DNA of 64,000 nucleotides from Escherichia coli DSM 30083 = JCM 1649 = ATCC 11775 (GCF_003697165.2 NZ_CP033092.2:2356001-2420000); one strand, 5' to 3'. Shown: positions 6,910-16,749, counted from the first letter of the stretch. The notes: a model not told the origin generated them from the sequence alone. A program made the numbers and translations.

Positions 6910-8922
6910 TTAAGAAGCCAGCGTACCTTGCGGCGGTGCTTGCTCAAGTTGCGAAAGCGAGCAGTACAGCCGCCAGACAATTGCCGCCAGTTCTCGGGCG
7001 GCAGGTTGATGATGACGGGCAAGGCTGTCGCAAATTCGCTGTAATTCTTCAAGTGTGGCCGCCAGTGATTTTTGCTGAACGCCACGCTCACTCATCACTC
7101 CCCGCAACAGTGAAATACAGTTATCCCGTACTCGCGATAACGGATCGGAACGCGATTCCCAGTCGCGCAATTGCCAGACAACATGAGAACAGTTCAGCAA
7201 CACTACACCCCAGCGTAATAACCAACGGCGAGCCAGCGCATCCTGGCTGTTACTCAACTGACTGACGTGATGATAAGTGAGCGATTCAAATTCGCTTTCA
7301 CTCAGTGTTGGATGGCGGCTTAGTTGATCGACAAAATCCCGGCGTAGCGCGCGAATATGGCGGCGGCTTTTACGAGCATCCGATCCTGGACGCAGAATGG
7401 CGAACGCTAACCACGCCAACGCGACGCCAACAATTTTTGCCAGATTATCGTTAAGAAAATCAGCAAAATCATACACCGGGGGATTAGTGACAGCGATAAA
7501 CGAACCCATAAAAACAATCAGTTGCCCCCACAGTGCGGCAAATTTGGGCATCTGCAATTTAAGAAGCTGCATTGTCGCCAGCAGTGGAAAGAGAAACAGT
7601 AAAAATTGCCACAGATCGCTAATCTGCACCATCAGGCCAAATTTGACCACAAAGCTGAATAGCGAAAGTAACACCAGCGTGCGCATCAGCAGTGACAACG
7701 ACTTAAACGGTGCCGCGACGGCGGAGTAGAGTACGCAGCTAATTGCTGCCAGCGTTAAAGCATTGGCACCGGCATCCCATTGCGAAGCAATACTCCATGC
7801 GCCAATCATCATCAACGTACAAAATGTACGCAGCCCGCTCCACATAGCTTCGGCGTTATCGGTATGACGAGCCAGGCCGGATGTCCGTGGGAGTCTGGCA
7901 CGATCATCTACACCGCTTTGCAGACGATGTAATTCCTGACTACTTTGCAGATAAAGGCGGCAAAAATAACGTAGTCGCTGCCAGAAGGCGACGTGCCGGT
8001 AGTCGGCGACGTTGGTCGGGCGTAGCGGGGAGATAATACGTGCGACGGTGTAAACATCTGTTTGCGAACTGGCGAGCGCCGTCAGCAGCTGTTCGAGAAT
8101 TTCTCGCGTGGCATCTGGCGGTGAGGGCCAGTTGAGCAACATACGTCGCAGGCTGGAGATGACACTGGTCATACGTAATTGCTGGTGGAGTAGCGCATTA
8201 AGGCGCGCGTTTTGCTGGCGAAAACGATAGTGGCTCCAGAAAGCCTGGATACGCAGCAAATTCATGGTCAGTATCTGCCCAATCACCCCTTCATGTGCTG
8301 CACGAATGGCATCGGTTGTTTCAGGCTGCCAGAGTAAACTGGCATGTTCCAGTAATCGGGCGTGCATGTTTTTCAATGCGGTTAAAAGGGCTGTAGCATC
8401 GGAACTGCTCGGCAGGATCATCATCATCATGCCGCCGCACAAAATACCGACTATCACCTCGCAAACACGCGCCTGAGCGATATCCCACAGCTGGCTGGCC
8501 TCAGTAATATTAACCATCGGAAAGGCGATGATGGCAGCCGTGTAGCCCGCCAGTTGAAATGCATACGCGACGTTATTCGTGAAGTGCGCACAGGCCCAGG
8601 TACAAAAGCCAAGCCACGCCGACATGCTCAATAGAAAAAACCACGGCTCATTGAGCGTATGTCCGGCAAGAAGCAGTGCCGCAATGGCTCCGAGCAAACT
8701 GCCAGCGATGCGTCCGAGGCTTTTGCTGATGACACCGCCAACGGTGGGAAAGCTAACCACCGCAGCCGAGGTCATCGCCCAATAGGGCTCATCAAGATTC
8801 AAATAATAGGCAACCGTCAGCGCCAGACACATGGCAATGGTATTGCGTAACGCATAACGCCATTGCGCCAGCGTGGCCCTGAACCAGGGCAAATTGCGCA
8901 AGGACCATGACGATGCGTTCAT
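6910..8922 (-). CDS. ydhK: YdhK, FUSC-type inner-membrane efflux transporter
   Basis: A 670-residue fusaric-acid-resistance-type (AaeB-like) membrane protein. Two blocks of about five to six membrane helices, roughly 25-175 and 365-495, are each followed by a cytoplasmic region. With YdhJ (adaptor) and YdhI (small membrane protein) it has the same layout as aaeXAB, a carboxylic-acid efflux system; the natural substrate of YdhIJK is unknown. Its start overlaps the ydhJ stop by one base (8922), indicating translational coupling. The set is divergent from slyA. Confidence 0.93.
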   Translation of the reverse strand: MNASSWSLRNLPWFRATLAQWRYALRNTIAMCLALTVAYYLNLDEPYWAMTSAAVVSFPTVGGVISKSLGRIAGSLLGAIAALLLAGHTLNEPWFFLLSMSAWLGFCTWACAHFTNNVAYAFQLAGYTAAIIAFPMVNITEASQLWDIAQARVCEVIVGILCGGMMMMILPSSSDATALLTALKNMHARLLEHASLLWQPETTDAIRAAHEGVIGQILTMNLLRIQAFWSHYRFRQQNARLNALLHQQLRMTSVISSLRRMLLNWPSPPDATREILEQLLTALASSQTDVYTVARIISPLRPTNVADYRHVAFWQRLRYFCRLYLQSSQELHRLQSGVDDRARLPRTSGLARHTDNAEAMWSGLRTFCTLMMIGAWSIASQWDAGANALTLAAISCVLYSAVAAPFKSLSLLMRTLVLLSLFSFVVKFGLMVQISDLWQFLLFLFPLLATMQLLKLQMPKFAALWGQLIVFMGSFIAVTNPPVYDFADFLNDNLAKIVGVALAWLAFAILRPGSDARKSRRHIRALRRDFVDQLSRHPTLSESEFESLTYHHVSQLSNSQDALARRWLLRWGVVLLNCSHVVWQLRDWESRSDPLSRVRDNCISLLRGVMSERGVQQKSLAATLEELQRICDSLARHHQPAARELAAIVWRLYCSLSQLEQAPPQGTLAS

Positions 8923-9779
8923 TATTGACCTACGGCAATGCTACAGGTGGTGCCCGACACCAGCGTGACATCGCCTGGGACTTTATCCAGCGTAAAGCGG
9001 ACGGGAACGCGTTGGGCGAGGCGAACCCAGGGGACGTTAGGTTTCACATCCGGAATAAGGCTTGAGTCACTTTCAACGCTCTGATCATAAATCGCCCGAC
9101 CGATACTGGACACGTGACCCTGTAACGTTTTGTTATCACTATAGAGGGTAATTTGTGCTGGTGCACCTTCGCGGATATGGCGCAACTTGGTTTCTTCAAA
9201 ATAACCAATGACGTAAAACGAGTGGCTGTCGACAAGGGCAAACAGCGGTTTCCCGGTGTCAGCGTAGTCGCCGATGCGGGTAGTGAGATTAGTCACCCAT
9301 CCACTCACCGGGGCGCGAATTTCCGTTTGCGCCAGTTGCCATTGTGCCTGTTTCAGCGTCGCCTGTGCGGCATCAACGCTGGCCTGCATCGCTTTAACAT
9401 TGAGGTTAGCGGTATCGAGTTCTTCGGCAGAAATAAAATTTTGTGAGAGATGACGACGACGATTCGCTTCGTTATTGGCTTTTGCGAGGCCAGATTGCGC
9501 TTTCGCCAGCTGAGCCTGTGCGTTCAGCTCGGCGATCTGAAAGGGCGTTTTATCGATCGTGAGCAGAAGATCCCCCGCGTTAACCAGCTGGTTGTCTTTT
9601 ATATTCAGCTCAATAATACGTCCCGACACCTGTGGGGTGATAGAAACCTGTTCTGCGCGTATTTTCCCGTCGCGTGTCCACGGAGATTGCATGTAATAAT
9701 TCCACAGCCACCATCCGGCAAGAACCGCAACTACCGCTACAATGATTGTTGAGAAATACTTAATTGTTTTAATTGACAT
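8922..9779 (-). CDS. ydhJ: YdhJ, HlyD-family membrane fusion protein
   Basis: A 285-residue periplasmic adaptor with one N-terminal membrane helix (about 5-26), then the biotinyl-lipoyl half motifs around VSGRIIELNIKDNQLVNAGD and IRAPVSGWV, separated by a short coiled coil (about 85-150). It should link YdhK to an outer-membrane channel such as TolC. The ATG at 9779 begins the family's usual N-terminus (MSIKTIKYF); an in-frame start 14 codons upstream would run into ydhI. Confidence 0.93.
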   Translation of the reverse strand: MSIKTIKYFSTIIVAVVAVLAGWWLWNYYMQSPWTRDGKIRAEQVSITPQVSGRIIELNIKDNQLVNAGDLLLTIDKTPFQIAELNAQAQLAKAQSGLAKANNEANRRRHLSQNFISAEELDTANLNVKAMQASVDAAQATLKQAQWQLAQTEIRAPVSGWVTNLTTRIGDYADTGKPLFALVDSHSFYVIGYFEETKLRHIREGAPAQITLYSDNKTLQGHVSSIGRAIYDQSVESDSSLIPDVKPNVPWVRLAQRVPVRFTLDKVPGDVTLVSGTTCSIAVGQ

Positions 9780-9781
9780 AG

Positions 9782-10018
9782 TTACCACGCAATCAGTATT
9801 GCCAGAGCAAGGCAAACGCAAATCGCAAACAGCGATAAATCCATTAACAAGGGATGCCAGATGTCACCGGCGTAGATCCAGCCTCGAAGCAGGCGGTGTA
9901 TGACAAGCCAGATGACGAATCCAAATGCGAATGCTTTGAAAAACGGAGGAAAGTAGACGGACGCACCGAACACCAGATCTTGTAAGGGCAATCCTGTTGC
10001 ATTGAGCATAAACTTCAC
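9782..10018 (-). CDS. ydhI: YdhI, DUF1656 small membrane protein
   Basis: 78 residues with two predicted membrane helices (about 25-42 and 55-76) and the DUF1656 start (LQDLVFGASVYFPPFFKA). It is the AaeX-like first gene of the ydhIJK efflux operon, 2 bp upstream of ydhJ. Its role is unknown. The promoter faces slyA, whose operator lies in the shared 200-bp gap. Confidence 0.92.
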   Translation of the reverse strand: MKFMLNATGLPLQDLVFGASVYFPPFFKAFAFGFVIWLVIHRLLRGWIYAGDIWHPLLMDLSLFAICVCLALAILIAW

Positions 10019-10190
10019 AAAGTAGATTCCTTTACGACAGAATATATTGCGTTAGATTAATAAATATTCTTTAAGTGCGAAAAATTTACGCGCAATTTCT
10101 GAAAAATATGTCTGACGGTAACCAAATGCAGCAATACATTTGTTTTAGCAATACAATTGCTGCACACTATTCTAAAAGCCGCATAATATC

Positions 10191-10202
10191 TTAGCAAGCT
10201 AA
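10191..10202. promoter_or_regulatory. SlyA operator
   Basis: TTAGCAAGCTAA is a perfect 12-bp palindrome identical to the SlyA consensus site, placed 16 bp before the slyA TTG start. It should mediate slyA autorepression and could also influence the divergent ydhI promoter. Confidence 0.85.
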
Positions 10203-10218
10203 TTATAAGGAGATGAAA

Positions 10219-10653
10219 TTGGAATCGCCACTAGGTTCTGATCTGGCACGGTTGGTGCGCATATGGCGTGCTCTGATAGACCATCGCCTGAAACCGCTGG
10301 AGTTAACACAAACCCATTGGGTTACGTTACACAATATCCATCAGTTACCTCCAGACCAGTCGCAAATTCAACTGGCAAAAGCGATTGGCATCGAGCAGCC
10401 ATCACTGGTCCGTACGCTGGACCAACTGGAAGAAAAAGGGTTAATTTCGCGTCAAACTTGTGCCAGCGATCGTCGGGCTAAACGTATTAAACTGACGGAA
10501 AAGGCAGAGCCACTGATCAGCGAAATGGAGGCTGTTATTAACAAAACCCGCGCGGAAATTTTACATGGCATCTCCGCAGAGGAACTGGAACAACTGATTA
10601 AGCTCATCGCAAAACTTGAGCATAATATCATTGAGTTACAGGCCAAAGGGTGA
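10219..10653 (+). CDS. slyA: MarR-family transcription regulator SlyA
   Basis: A winged-helix dimer that activates hlyE and other genes mainly by displacing H-NS. The protein is 144 residues when read from the TTG at 10219 ([12 protein letters not shown]...). The AAGGAG ribosome site (10207-10212) abuts an in-frame ATG at 10213 with no spacing but lies 6 bases before the TTG, so I take the TTG, as in K-12. The wing-helix lies about 48-95 ([27 protein letters not shown]). A shared terminator follows, facing slyB. Confidence 0.95.
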
Positions 10654-10663
10654 AATGAAGGGG

Positions 10664-10691
10664 GCGTGTGGTCAGTAACCTGACCACACGC
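10664..10691. terminator. slyA/slyB bidirectional terminator
   Basis: A perfect 11-bp stem GCGTGTGGTCA / TGACCACACGC with a 6-nt loop lies between the convergent slyA and slyB stops. Confidence 0.8.
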
Positions 10692-10699
10692 AAACTTAT

Positions 10700-11167
10700 T
10701 TAGCGCGGGGAAACGGTCACCTGACTGCCATTGCTGGCCAGTACGACACGTTGGCCTGGAGAGAAATGAGTGTTCCCTTGTTTCTGTACCACCATGATGG
10801 TGTTGCCATCATCTTTACGAATTTCCAGCTCGACACCCTGCGTTTTGTTCATTGCACTCTGTACGCCCTGACCGGCTACACCACCTGCAACAGCCCCTGC
10901 TGCAGTAGCCAGAGAACGCCCGGTTCCGCCACCAATAGTATTTCCCAGGAAACCACCAAGTACAGCACCGCCAATTGCGCCAATAACGTTGGAATCATCA
11001 CCGCCCTGAATCTGTACCTGACGTACATTAACGATGGTGCCATAGCTGACATTCTGTACTTGTTTCGCTTCAGAAGCGGTATAAACATCCCCTGACAGGG
11101 TGTCGTTATTAACACAACCGACAAGAGACAGACCTACCATTGAAACAACCAATACGCGTTTAATCAT
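10700..11167 (-). CDS. slyB: Outer-membrane lipoprotein SlyB
   Basis: A 155-residue lipoprotein with signal peptide and lipobox LVGC, Cys18 being the lipidated residue. The centre (about 60-105) is a Gly/Ala-rich glycine-zipper region (GAIGGAVLGGFLGNTIGGGT), followed by a beta domain. SlyB belongs to the PhoP regulon and assembles around outer-membrane proteins during envelope stress. A PhoP box with a matching -10 lies upstream (11273-11307). Confidence 0.96.
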   Translation of the reverse strand: MIKRVLVVSMVGLSLVGCVNNDTLSGDVYTASEAKQVQNVSYGTIVNVRQVQIQGGDDSNVIGAIGGAVLGGFLGNTIGGGTGRSLATAAGAVAGGVAGQGVQSAMNKTQGVELEIRKDDGNTIMVVQKQGNTHFSPGQRVVLASNGSQVTVSPR

Positions 11168-11272
11168 TGAAAAATCTCCTGTTCACCATGAAACGCCACG
11201 CAAGCATCCCTCATGGTCAAAGTATATGGCATATGTGAATCCATGGTTACATGTTCTACCAAATATGAGCAA

Positions 11273-11307
11273 ATCATAATGAAAGTAGGATCAACCAATT
11301 ATAAACA
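11273..11307 (-). promoter_or_regulatory. slyB promoter with PhoP box
   Basis: On the minus strand TGTTTA-TAATT-GGTTGA (11307 to 11291) matches the PhoP direct repeat. It is followed after 12 bases by TATGAT (11278 to 11273) as -10, the spacing expected when PhoP replaces a -35. Mg-limitation control of slyB is established in E. coli. Confidence 0.82.
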
Positions 11308-11440
11308 AAATATTCATGATGATTATTGATTTGAAGATAATGTTTTACTACCAACGGTAAAAATTGGTCATTCCGCATGGTATTCACGAAAAGTTTATGT
11401 TTGAGTGGTGCGCAAACGTCAGATTGAAAAAGGATGAACT

Positions 11441-12550
11441 ATGAAATCGGGCCGCTTTATTGGCGTTATGTCAGGCACCAGCCTTGATGGTGTTGATGTT
11501 GTGTTGGCGACAATTGATGAACACCGGGTCGCACAGCTGGCAAGTTTGAGCTGGCCGATCCCGGTGTCTCTGAAACAGGCTGTACTGGATATTTGCCAGG
11601 GCCAGCAGCTTACACTTTCGCAGTTTGGACAGCTTGATACTCAACTCGGGCGACTTTTTGCTGATGCGGTCAATGCCTTGCTTAAGGAACAAAACCTGCA
11701 GGCGAGAGATATCGTTGCGATCGGCTGTCACGGTCAAACCGTCTGGCATGAACCGACGGGCGTGGCACCACACACTTTACAGATTGGCGATAACAATCAA
11801 ATTGTTGCGCGCACCGGAATTACGGTTGTCGGTGATTTTCGCCGTCGCGATATTGCCTTGGGAGGACACGGTGCACCGCTGGTACCTGCGTTCCATCATG
11901 CGCTGCTGGCTCACCCAACCGAGCGACGAATGGTGCTCAATATTGGCGGCATCGCCAATCTGTCACTGCTCATTCCTGGCCAGCCGGTTGGGGGCTACGA
12001 TACCGGTCCTGGTAACATGCTGATGGATGCCTGGATCTGGCGTCAGGCCGGTAAACCTTACGATAAAGATGCCGAGTGGGCACGGGCGGGTAAAGTTATT
12101 CTCCCACTGCTGCAAAATATGCTCAGCGACCCATATTTCTCGCAACCCGCACCGAAAAGCACCGGACGCGAATACTTTAACTACGGCTGGCTGGAGCGCC
12201 ATTTGCGCCATTTTCCGGGGGTTGATCCCCGTGATGTGCAGGCCACACTGGCAGAACTCACCGCCGTGACCATTTCTGAACAAGTTTTGTTGAGCGGTGG
12301 CTGCGAACGATTGATGGTATGTGGTGGAGGTGGTCGTAATCCGCTACTCATGGCGCGTCTGGCGGCATTACTGCCAGGCACAGAAGTCACCACCACCGAT
12401 GCCGTTGGCATTAGTGGCGATGACATGGAAGCATTGGCGTTCGCCTGGCTTGCCTGGCGAACGCTGGCGGGATTACCAGGAAATCTGCCTTCCGTCACTG
12501 GCGCAAGCCAGGAGACGGTACTGGGGGCTATTTTCCCCGCTAACCCGTGA
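11441..12550 (+). CDS. anmK: Anhydro-N-acetylmuramic acid kinase
   Basis: Phosphorylates and opens 1,6-anhydroMurNAc to MurNAc-6-phosphate during cell-wall recycling, in the cytoplasm. The 369-residue ASKHA-fold protein shows the phosphate-binding GVMSGTSLDGVDVV at residues 8-21, the GDFRRRDIALGGHGAPL segment with the catalytic Asp, and the late glycine-rich VCGGGGRNPLLM adenosine site. The start is supported by AAAGGATG just upstream. mliC follows after 97 bp. Confidence 0.97.
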   Translation: MKSGRFIGVMSGTSLDGVDVVLATIDEHRVAQLASLSWPIPVSLKQAVLDICQGQQLTLSQFGQLDTQLGRLFADAVNALLKEQNLQARDIVAIGCHGQTVWHEPTGVAPHTLQIGDNNQIVARTGITVVGDFRRRDIALGGHGAPLVPAFHHALLAHPTERRMVLNIGGIANLSLLIPGQPVGGYDTGPGNMLMDAWIWRQAGKPYDKDAEWARAGKVILPLLQNMLSDPYFSQPAPKSTGREYFNYGWLERHLRHFPGVDPRDVQATLAELTAVTISEQVLLSGGCERLMVCGGGGRNPLLMARLAALLPGTEVTTTDAVGISGDDMEALAFAWLAWRTLAGLPGNLPSVTGASQETVLGAIFPANP

Positions 12551-12647
12551 TATCAGAGTTAACTGAATTTTTCTTACCGCGTCTGCCGTTACACTTGGAA
12601 CGTTAGGGAGGGCGTATTGCCCTCCAGACCAGGAAAGTCTTCGGGAT

Positions 12648-12977
12648 ATGTCTATGAAAAAACTGTTACTGATCTGTTTGCCGGTGCTTCTCACCGGCTG
12701 TAGCTCGTTCAATCAACTGGTTGAGCGCATGCAAACCGATACGCTTGAATACCAGTGTGATGAAAAACCGTTGACGGTCAAACTGAATAATCCGCGCCAG
12801 GAAGTCAGTTTTGTTTACGATAATCAACTGCTGCATCTCAAACAGGGCATTTCAGCATCTGGTGCACGTTACACCGACGGAATCTATGTTTTCTGGTCGA
12901 AAGGCGAGGAAGCGACTGTCTATAAACGCGATCGCATCGTCTTGAGTAACTGTCAGTTACAAAATCCGCAGCGTTGA
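12648..12977 (+). CDS. mliC: Membrane-bound C-type lysozyme inhibitor MliC
   Basis: A lipoprotein that protects periplasmic murein from host C-type lysozyme (formerly YdhA). It has 109 residues: signal peptide with lipobox LLTGC (Cys18), then a small beta-barrel (about 35-105) with the YQCDEKPLTVKLNNP strand and the invariant SGARYTDGIYVFWSKGEEATV loop that enters the lysozyme active site. A second in-frame ATG two codons in could also start it. It stands between anmK and pdxH on the same strand. Confidence 0.95.
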   Translation: MSMKKLLLICLPVLLTGCSSFNQLVERMQTDTLEYQCDEKPLTVKLNNPRQEVSFVYDNQLLHLKQGISASGARYTDGIYVFWSKGEEATVYKRDRIVLSNCQLQNPQR

Positions 12978-13035
12978 GATTTTTCCAGGGGCGGCGCACA
13001 ATAGCGTCACCCACTGACAATCCGTAAAGAAAACC

Positions 13036-13692
13036 ATGTCTGATAACGACGAATTGCAGCAAATCGCGCATCTGCGCCGTGAATACACCAAAGGCGGGTT
13101 ACGCCGCCGCGATCTACCCGCCGATCCATTAACCCTTTTTGAACGTTGGCTCTCTCAGGCTTGTGAAGCCAAACTGGCTGACCCTACCGCGATGGTGGTC
13201 GCTACCGTGGATGAACATGATCAGCCTTATCAGCGCATCGTTTTACTCAAACATTACGACGAAAAAGGCATGGTGTTTTACACCAACCTCGGCAGCCGTA
13301 AAGCACATCAAATCGAAAATAATCCGCGCGTTAGCCTGCTGTTCCCGTGGCATACCCTTGAACGCCAGGTGATGGTGATCGGTAAAGCGGAACGACTTTC
13401 GACTCTCGAAGTGATGAAATATTTTCATAGCCGCCCGCGTGATAGCCAGATTGGTGCATGGGTTTCGAAGCAGTCCAGTCGCATTTCTGCCCGCGGTATC
13501 CTTGAAAGTAAATTCCTGGAGCTGAAGCAGAAGTTTCAACAGGGCGAAGTGCCATTGCCAAGTTTTTGGGGCGGTTTTCGCGTCAGCCTTGAACAGATTG
13601 AGTTCTGGCAGGGCGGTGAGCATCGCCTGCATGACCGCTTTTTGTACCAGCGTGAAAATGATGCGTGGAAGATTGATCGTCTTGCACCCTGA
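13036..13692 (+). CDS. pdxH: Pyridoxine/pyridoxamine 5'-phosphate oxidase
   Basis: An FMN enzyme that makes pyridoxal 5'-phosphate from PNP or PMP, the last step of vitamin B6 synthesis and salvage. The 218 residues include the split-barrel FMN site ([20 protein letters not shown], about 64-83) and the C-terminal PNPOx signature [20 protein letters not shown]. It is followed by tyrS and then pdxY; in E. coli pdxH and tyrS are partly co-transcribed. Confidence 0.97.
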
Positions 13693-13820
13693 AAAGATGC
13701 AAAAATCTTGCTTTAATCGCTGGTACTCCTGATTCTGGCACTTTATTCTATGTCTCTTTCGCATCTGGCGAAAAGTCGTGTACCGGCAAAGGTGCAGTCG
13801 TTATATACATGGAGATTTTG

Positions 13821-15095
13821 ATGGCAAGCAGTAACTTGATTAAACAATTGCAAGAGCGGGGGCTGGTAGCCCAGGTGACGGACGAGGAAGCGTTAGCAGA
13901 GCGACTGGCGCAAGGCCCGATCGCGCTCTATTGCGGCTTCGATCCTACCGCTGACAGCTTGCATTTGGGGCATCTTGTTCCATTGTTATGCCTGAAACGC
14001 TTCCAGCAGGCGGGCCACAAGCCGGTTGCGCTGGTAGGCGGCGCGACGGGTCTGATTGGCGACCCGAGCTTCAAAGCTGCCGAGCGTAAGCTGAACACTG
14101 AAGAAACTGTTCAGGAGTGGGTGGACAAAATCCGCAAGCAGGTTGCCCCGTTCCTCGATTTCGACTGTGGAGAAAACTCTGCTATCGCGGCGAACAACTA
14201 TGACTGGTTCGGCAATATGAATGTGCTGACCTTCCTGCGCGATATTGGCAAACACTTCTCCGTTAACCAGATGATCAACAAAGAAGCGGTTAAGCAGCGT
14301 CTCAACCGTGAAGATCAGGGGATTTCGTTCACTGAGTTTTCCTACAACCTGTTGCAGGGTTATGACTTCGCCTGTCTGAACAAACAGTACGGTGTGGTGC
14401 TGCAAATCGGTGGTTCTGACCAGTGGGGTAACATCACTTCTGGTATCGACCTGACCCGTCGTCTGCATCAGAATCAGGTGTTTGGCTTGACCGTTCCGCT
14501 GATCACCAAAGCAGACGGCACCAAATTTGGTAAAACTGAAGGCGGCGCAGTCTGGTTGGATCCGAAGAAAACCAGCCCGTACAAATTCTACCAGTTCTGG
14601 ATCAACACTGCGGATGCCGACGTTTACCGCTTCCTGAAGTTCTTCACCTTCATGAGCATTGAAGAGATCAACGCCCTGGAAGAAGAAGATAAAAACAGCG
14701 GTAAAGCACCGCGCGCCCAGTATGTGCTTGCAGAACAGGTGACACGTCTGGTGCATGGTGAAGACGGTTTGCAGGCGGCAAAACGTATTACCGAATGCCT
14801 GTTCAGCGGTTCCTTGAGTGCGCTGAGTGAAGCGGACTTCGAACAGCTGGCGCAGGACGGCGTACCGATGGTTGAGATGGAAAAGGGCGCAGACCTGATG
14901 CAGGCGCTGGTCGATTCTGAACTGCAACCTTCCCGTGGTCAGGCGCGTAAAACTATCGCCTCCAATGCCATCACCATTAACGGTGAAAAACAGTCCGATC
15001 CTGAATACTTCTTTAAAGAAGAAGATCGTCTGTTTGGTCGTTTTACCTTACTGCGTCGCGGCAAAAAGAATTACTGTCTGATTTGCTGGAAATAA
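13821..15095 (+). CDS. tyrS: Tyrosyl-tRNA synthetase
   Basis: A class I aminoacyl-tRNA synthetase charging tRNA-Tyr. It has 424 residues from the ATG at 13821 ([10 protein letters not shown]), preceded by TGGAGA. The HIGH-type motif is HLGH at 48-51, the KMSKS-type motif KFGKT lies near 235, and the Tyr-binding GGSDQWGN precedes it. A C-terminal S4 RNA-binding domain covers about 355-424. An in-frame ATG four codons upstream (13809) lacks a ribosome site. A GC-rich terminator follows. Confidence 0.97.
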
Positions 15096-15109
15096 TGCAT
15101 TAAGTGGAA

Positions 15110-15141
15110 AGGGGGAGTGAGAAATCACTCCCCCTGGTTTT
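15110..15141 (+). terminator. tyrS terminator
   Basis: Stem AGGGGGAGTGA / TCACTCCCCCT with a GAAA tetraloop, followed by GGTTTTTATA. It lies between tyrS and pdxY, so pdxY expression from the tyrS promoter must be by read-through. Confidence 0.88.
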
Positions 15142-15153
15142 TATACAGGGAAC

Positions 15154-16017
15154 ATGATGAAAAATATTCTCGCTATCCAGTCTCACGTTGTTTATGGTCA
15201 TGCGGGTAACAGTGCGGCAGAGTTTCCGATGCGCCGCCTGGGCGCGAACGTCTGGCCGCTGAACACCGTTCAATTTTCTAATCACACCCAATACGGCAAA
15301 TGGACTGGCTGTGTGATGCCACCCAGCCATTTAACCGAAATTGTGCAAGGCATTGCCGCCATTGATAAATTACACACCTGTGATGCCGTATTAAGTGGCT
15401 ATCTGGGATCGGCGGAGCAGGGTGAACATATCCTCGGTATCGTTCGTCAGGTGAAAGCAGCGAATCCACAGGCGAAATATTTTTGCGATCCGGTAATGGG
15501 TCATCCGGAAAAAGGCTGTATCGTTGCACCGGGTGTCGCAGAGTTTCATGTGCGGCACGGTTTGCCTGCCAGCGATATCATTGCGCCGAATCTGGTTGAG
15601 CTGGAAATACTCTGTGAGCATCCGGTAAATAACGTCGAAGAAGCGGTTCTGGCAGCGCGCGAACTCATTGCGCAAGGACCACAAATTGTGTTGGTTAAAC
15701 ACCTGGCGCGAGCTGGCTACAGCCGTGACCGTTTTGAAATGCTGCTAGTCACCGCCGATGAAGCCTGGCATATCAGCCGTCCGCTGGTGGATTTTGGTAT
15801 GCGCCAGCCGGTAGGTGTTGGTGATGTGACGAGCGGCTTACTGCTGGTGAAACTGCTTCAGGGGGCAACGCTGCAGGAGGCCCTGGAACATGTGACCGCT
15901 GCAGTATACGAAATCATGGTGACCACAAAAGCAATGCAGGAATATGAGCTGCAAGTGGTTGCTGCTCAGGATCGTATTGCCAATCCAGAACATTATTTCA
16001 GCGCAACAAAGCTCTGA
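15154..16017 (+). CDS. pdxY: Pyridoxal kinase 2
   Basis: A ribokinase-superfamily enzyme phosphorylating pyridoxal in the B6 salvage pathway. The 287-residue protein has the N-terminal ILAIQSHVVYGHAGNSAAEF segment and the late anion-hole/catalytic motif PVGVGDVTSGLL, with the catalytic Asp. Translation may begin at either of the two adjacent ATGs at 15154 and 15157. It is 10-15 bp downstream of the tyrS terminator. Confidence 0.96.
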   Translation: MMKNILAIQSHVVYGHAGNSAAEFPMRRLGANVWPLNTVQFSNHTQYGKWTGCVMPPSHLTEIVQGIAAIDKLHTCDAVLSGYLGSAEQGEHILGIVRQVKAANPQAKYFCDPVMGHPEKGCIVAPGVAEFHVRHGLPASDIIAPNLVELEILCEHPVNNVEEAVLAARELIAQGPQIVLVKHLARAGYSRDRFEMLLVTADEAWHISRPLVDFGMRQPVGVGDVTSGLLLVKLLQGATLQEALEHVTAAVYEIMVTTKAMQEYELQVVAAQDRIANPEHYFSATKL

Positions 16018-16029
16018 AATATCTCATTT

Positions 16030-16053
16030 CGGCCCACAACGACCTGTGGGCCG
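16030..16053. terminator. pdxY/gstA bidirectional terminator
   Basis: CGGCCCACA / TGTGGGCCG with a 6-nt loop, between the convergent stops of pdxY and gstA. The U tracts are weak on both sides. Confidence 0.68.
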
Positions 16054-16060
16054 ATGGCTA

Positions 16061-16666
16061 TTACTTTAAGCCTTCCGCTGACAGCGCGTCTTGTACTTCC
16101 GGACGTTCAGCCATACGTTGCATAAATGCCGCAATGTGCTCTAACCCTTCCAGATTCAGTTTCACCGCGTATGCCCAGCGCAGAACCGTAAACAGATAGG
16201 CATCAGCAATTGTAAATCGTTGCCCGCAGATCCAATGCTCATCCTTCAGTGCCTCGTTCACATATTGCAGCTTCTTCTCCAGCTGCGCGCGAACTGTCGA
16301 TTTGTACTCTTCCGGTGTATCAGGGCGAAACAGAGGTGTGAAACCTTTATGCAGCTCGGTGGCGATGTAATTCAGCCATTCGATGGTTTTATAGCGGGAA
16401 ATACTGTTTACCGGTGCCAGCAACTGGCGGTCGGGGACGCTGTCGGCAAGATACTGCATAATCGCTACGCCTTCCGTCAGCAAAGTACCATCGTCCAGCA
16501 GCAATGCAGGTACTTGTCCCTTAGGGTTAACGGCAAAGTAATTGTCACCGTTTTCGAGACGTTTTTTCATTAAATCCACACTGACGAGCGTAAAATCCTT
16601 TCCGCTCTCACGCAGGGTGATATGGGAAGCGAGAGAGCAGGCGCCCGGTTTGTAGAACAATTTCAT
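16061..16666 (-). CDS. gstA: Glutathione S-transferase, beta class
   Basis: A cytoplasmic dimeric transferase that conjugates glutathione to electrophiles such as CDNB. The 201 residues have a thioredoxin-like N-terminal domain with the beta-class active-site Cys10 (MKLFYKPGAC), the cis-Pro region KGQVPALLLDDG, the GSH contact LTEGVAIMQYLAD, and an all-helical C-terminal domain from about 88. It is followed by pdxY's stop region and preceded by the dtpA terminator. Confidence 0.96.
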   Translation of the reverse strand: MKLFYKPGACSLASHITLRESGKDFTLVSVDLMKKRLENGDNYFAVNPKGQVPALLLDDGTLLTEGVAIMQYLADSVPDRQLLAPVNSISRYKTIEWLNYIATELHKGFTPLFRPDTPEEYKSTVRAQLEKKLQYVNEALKDEHWICGQRFTIADAYLFTVLRWAYAVKLNLEGLEHIAAFMQRMAERPEVQDALSAEGLK

Positions 16667-16714
16667 CGGTAACTCCTTTTGTCTGTGGTTTAAAGTATGG
16701 TAGTGCGTTGCTGA

Positions 16715-16749
16715 ACAAAAAAAAGCCGCTAACGAAAAGTTAGCGGCTT
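16715..16749 (-). terminator. dtpA terminator
   Basis: On the minus strand AAGCCGCTAAC / GTTAGCGGCTT with a 5-nt loop is followed by a long T run. It is a textbook intrinsic terminator downstream of dtpA and insulates gstA. Confidence 0.93.
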
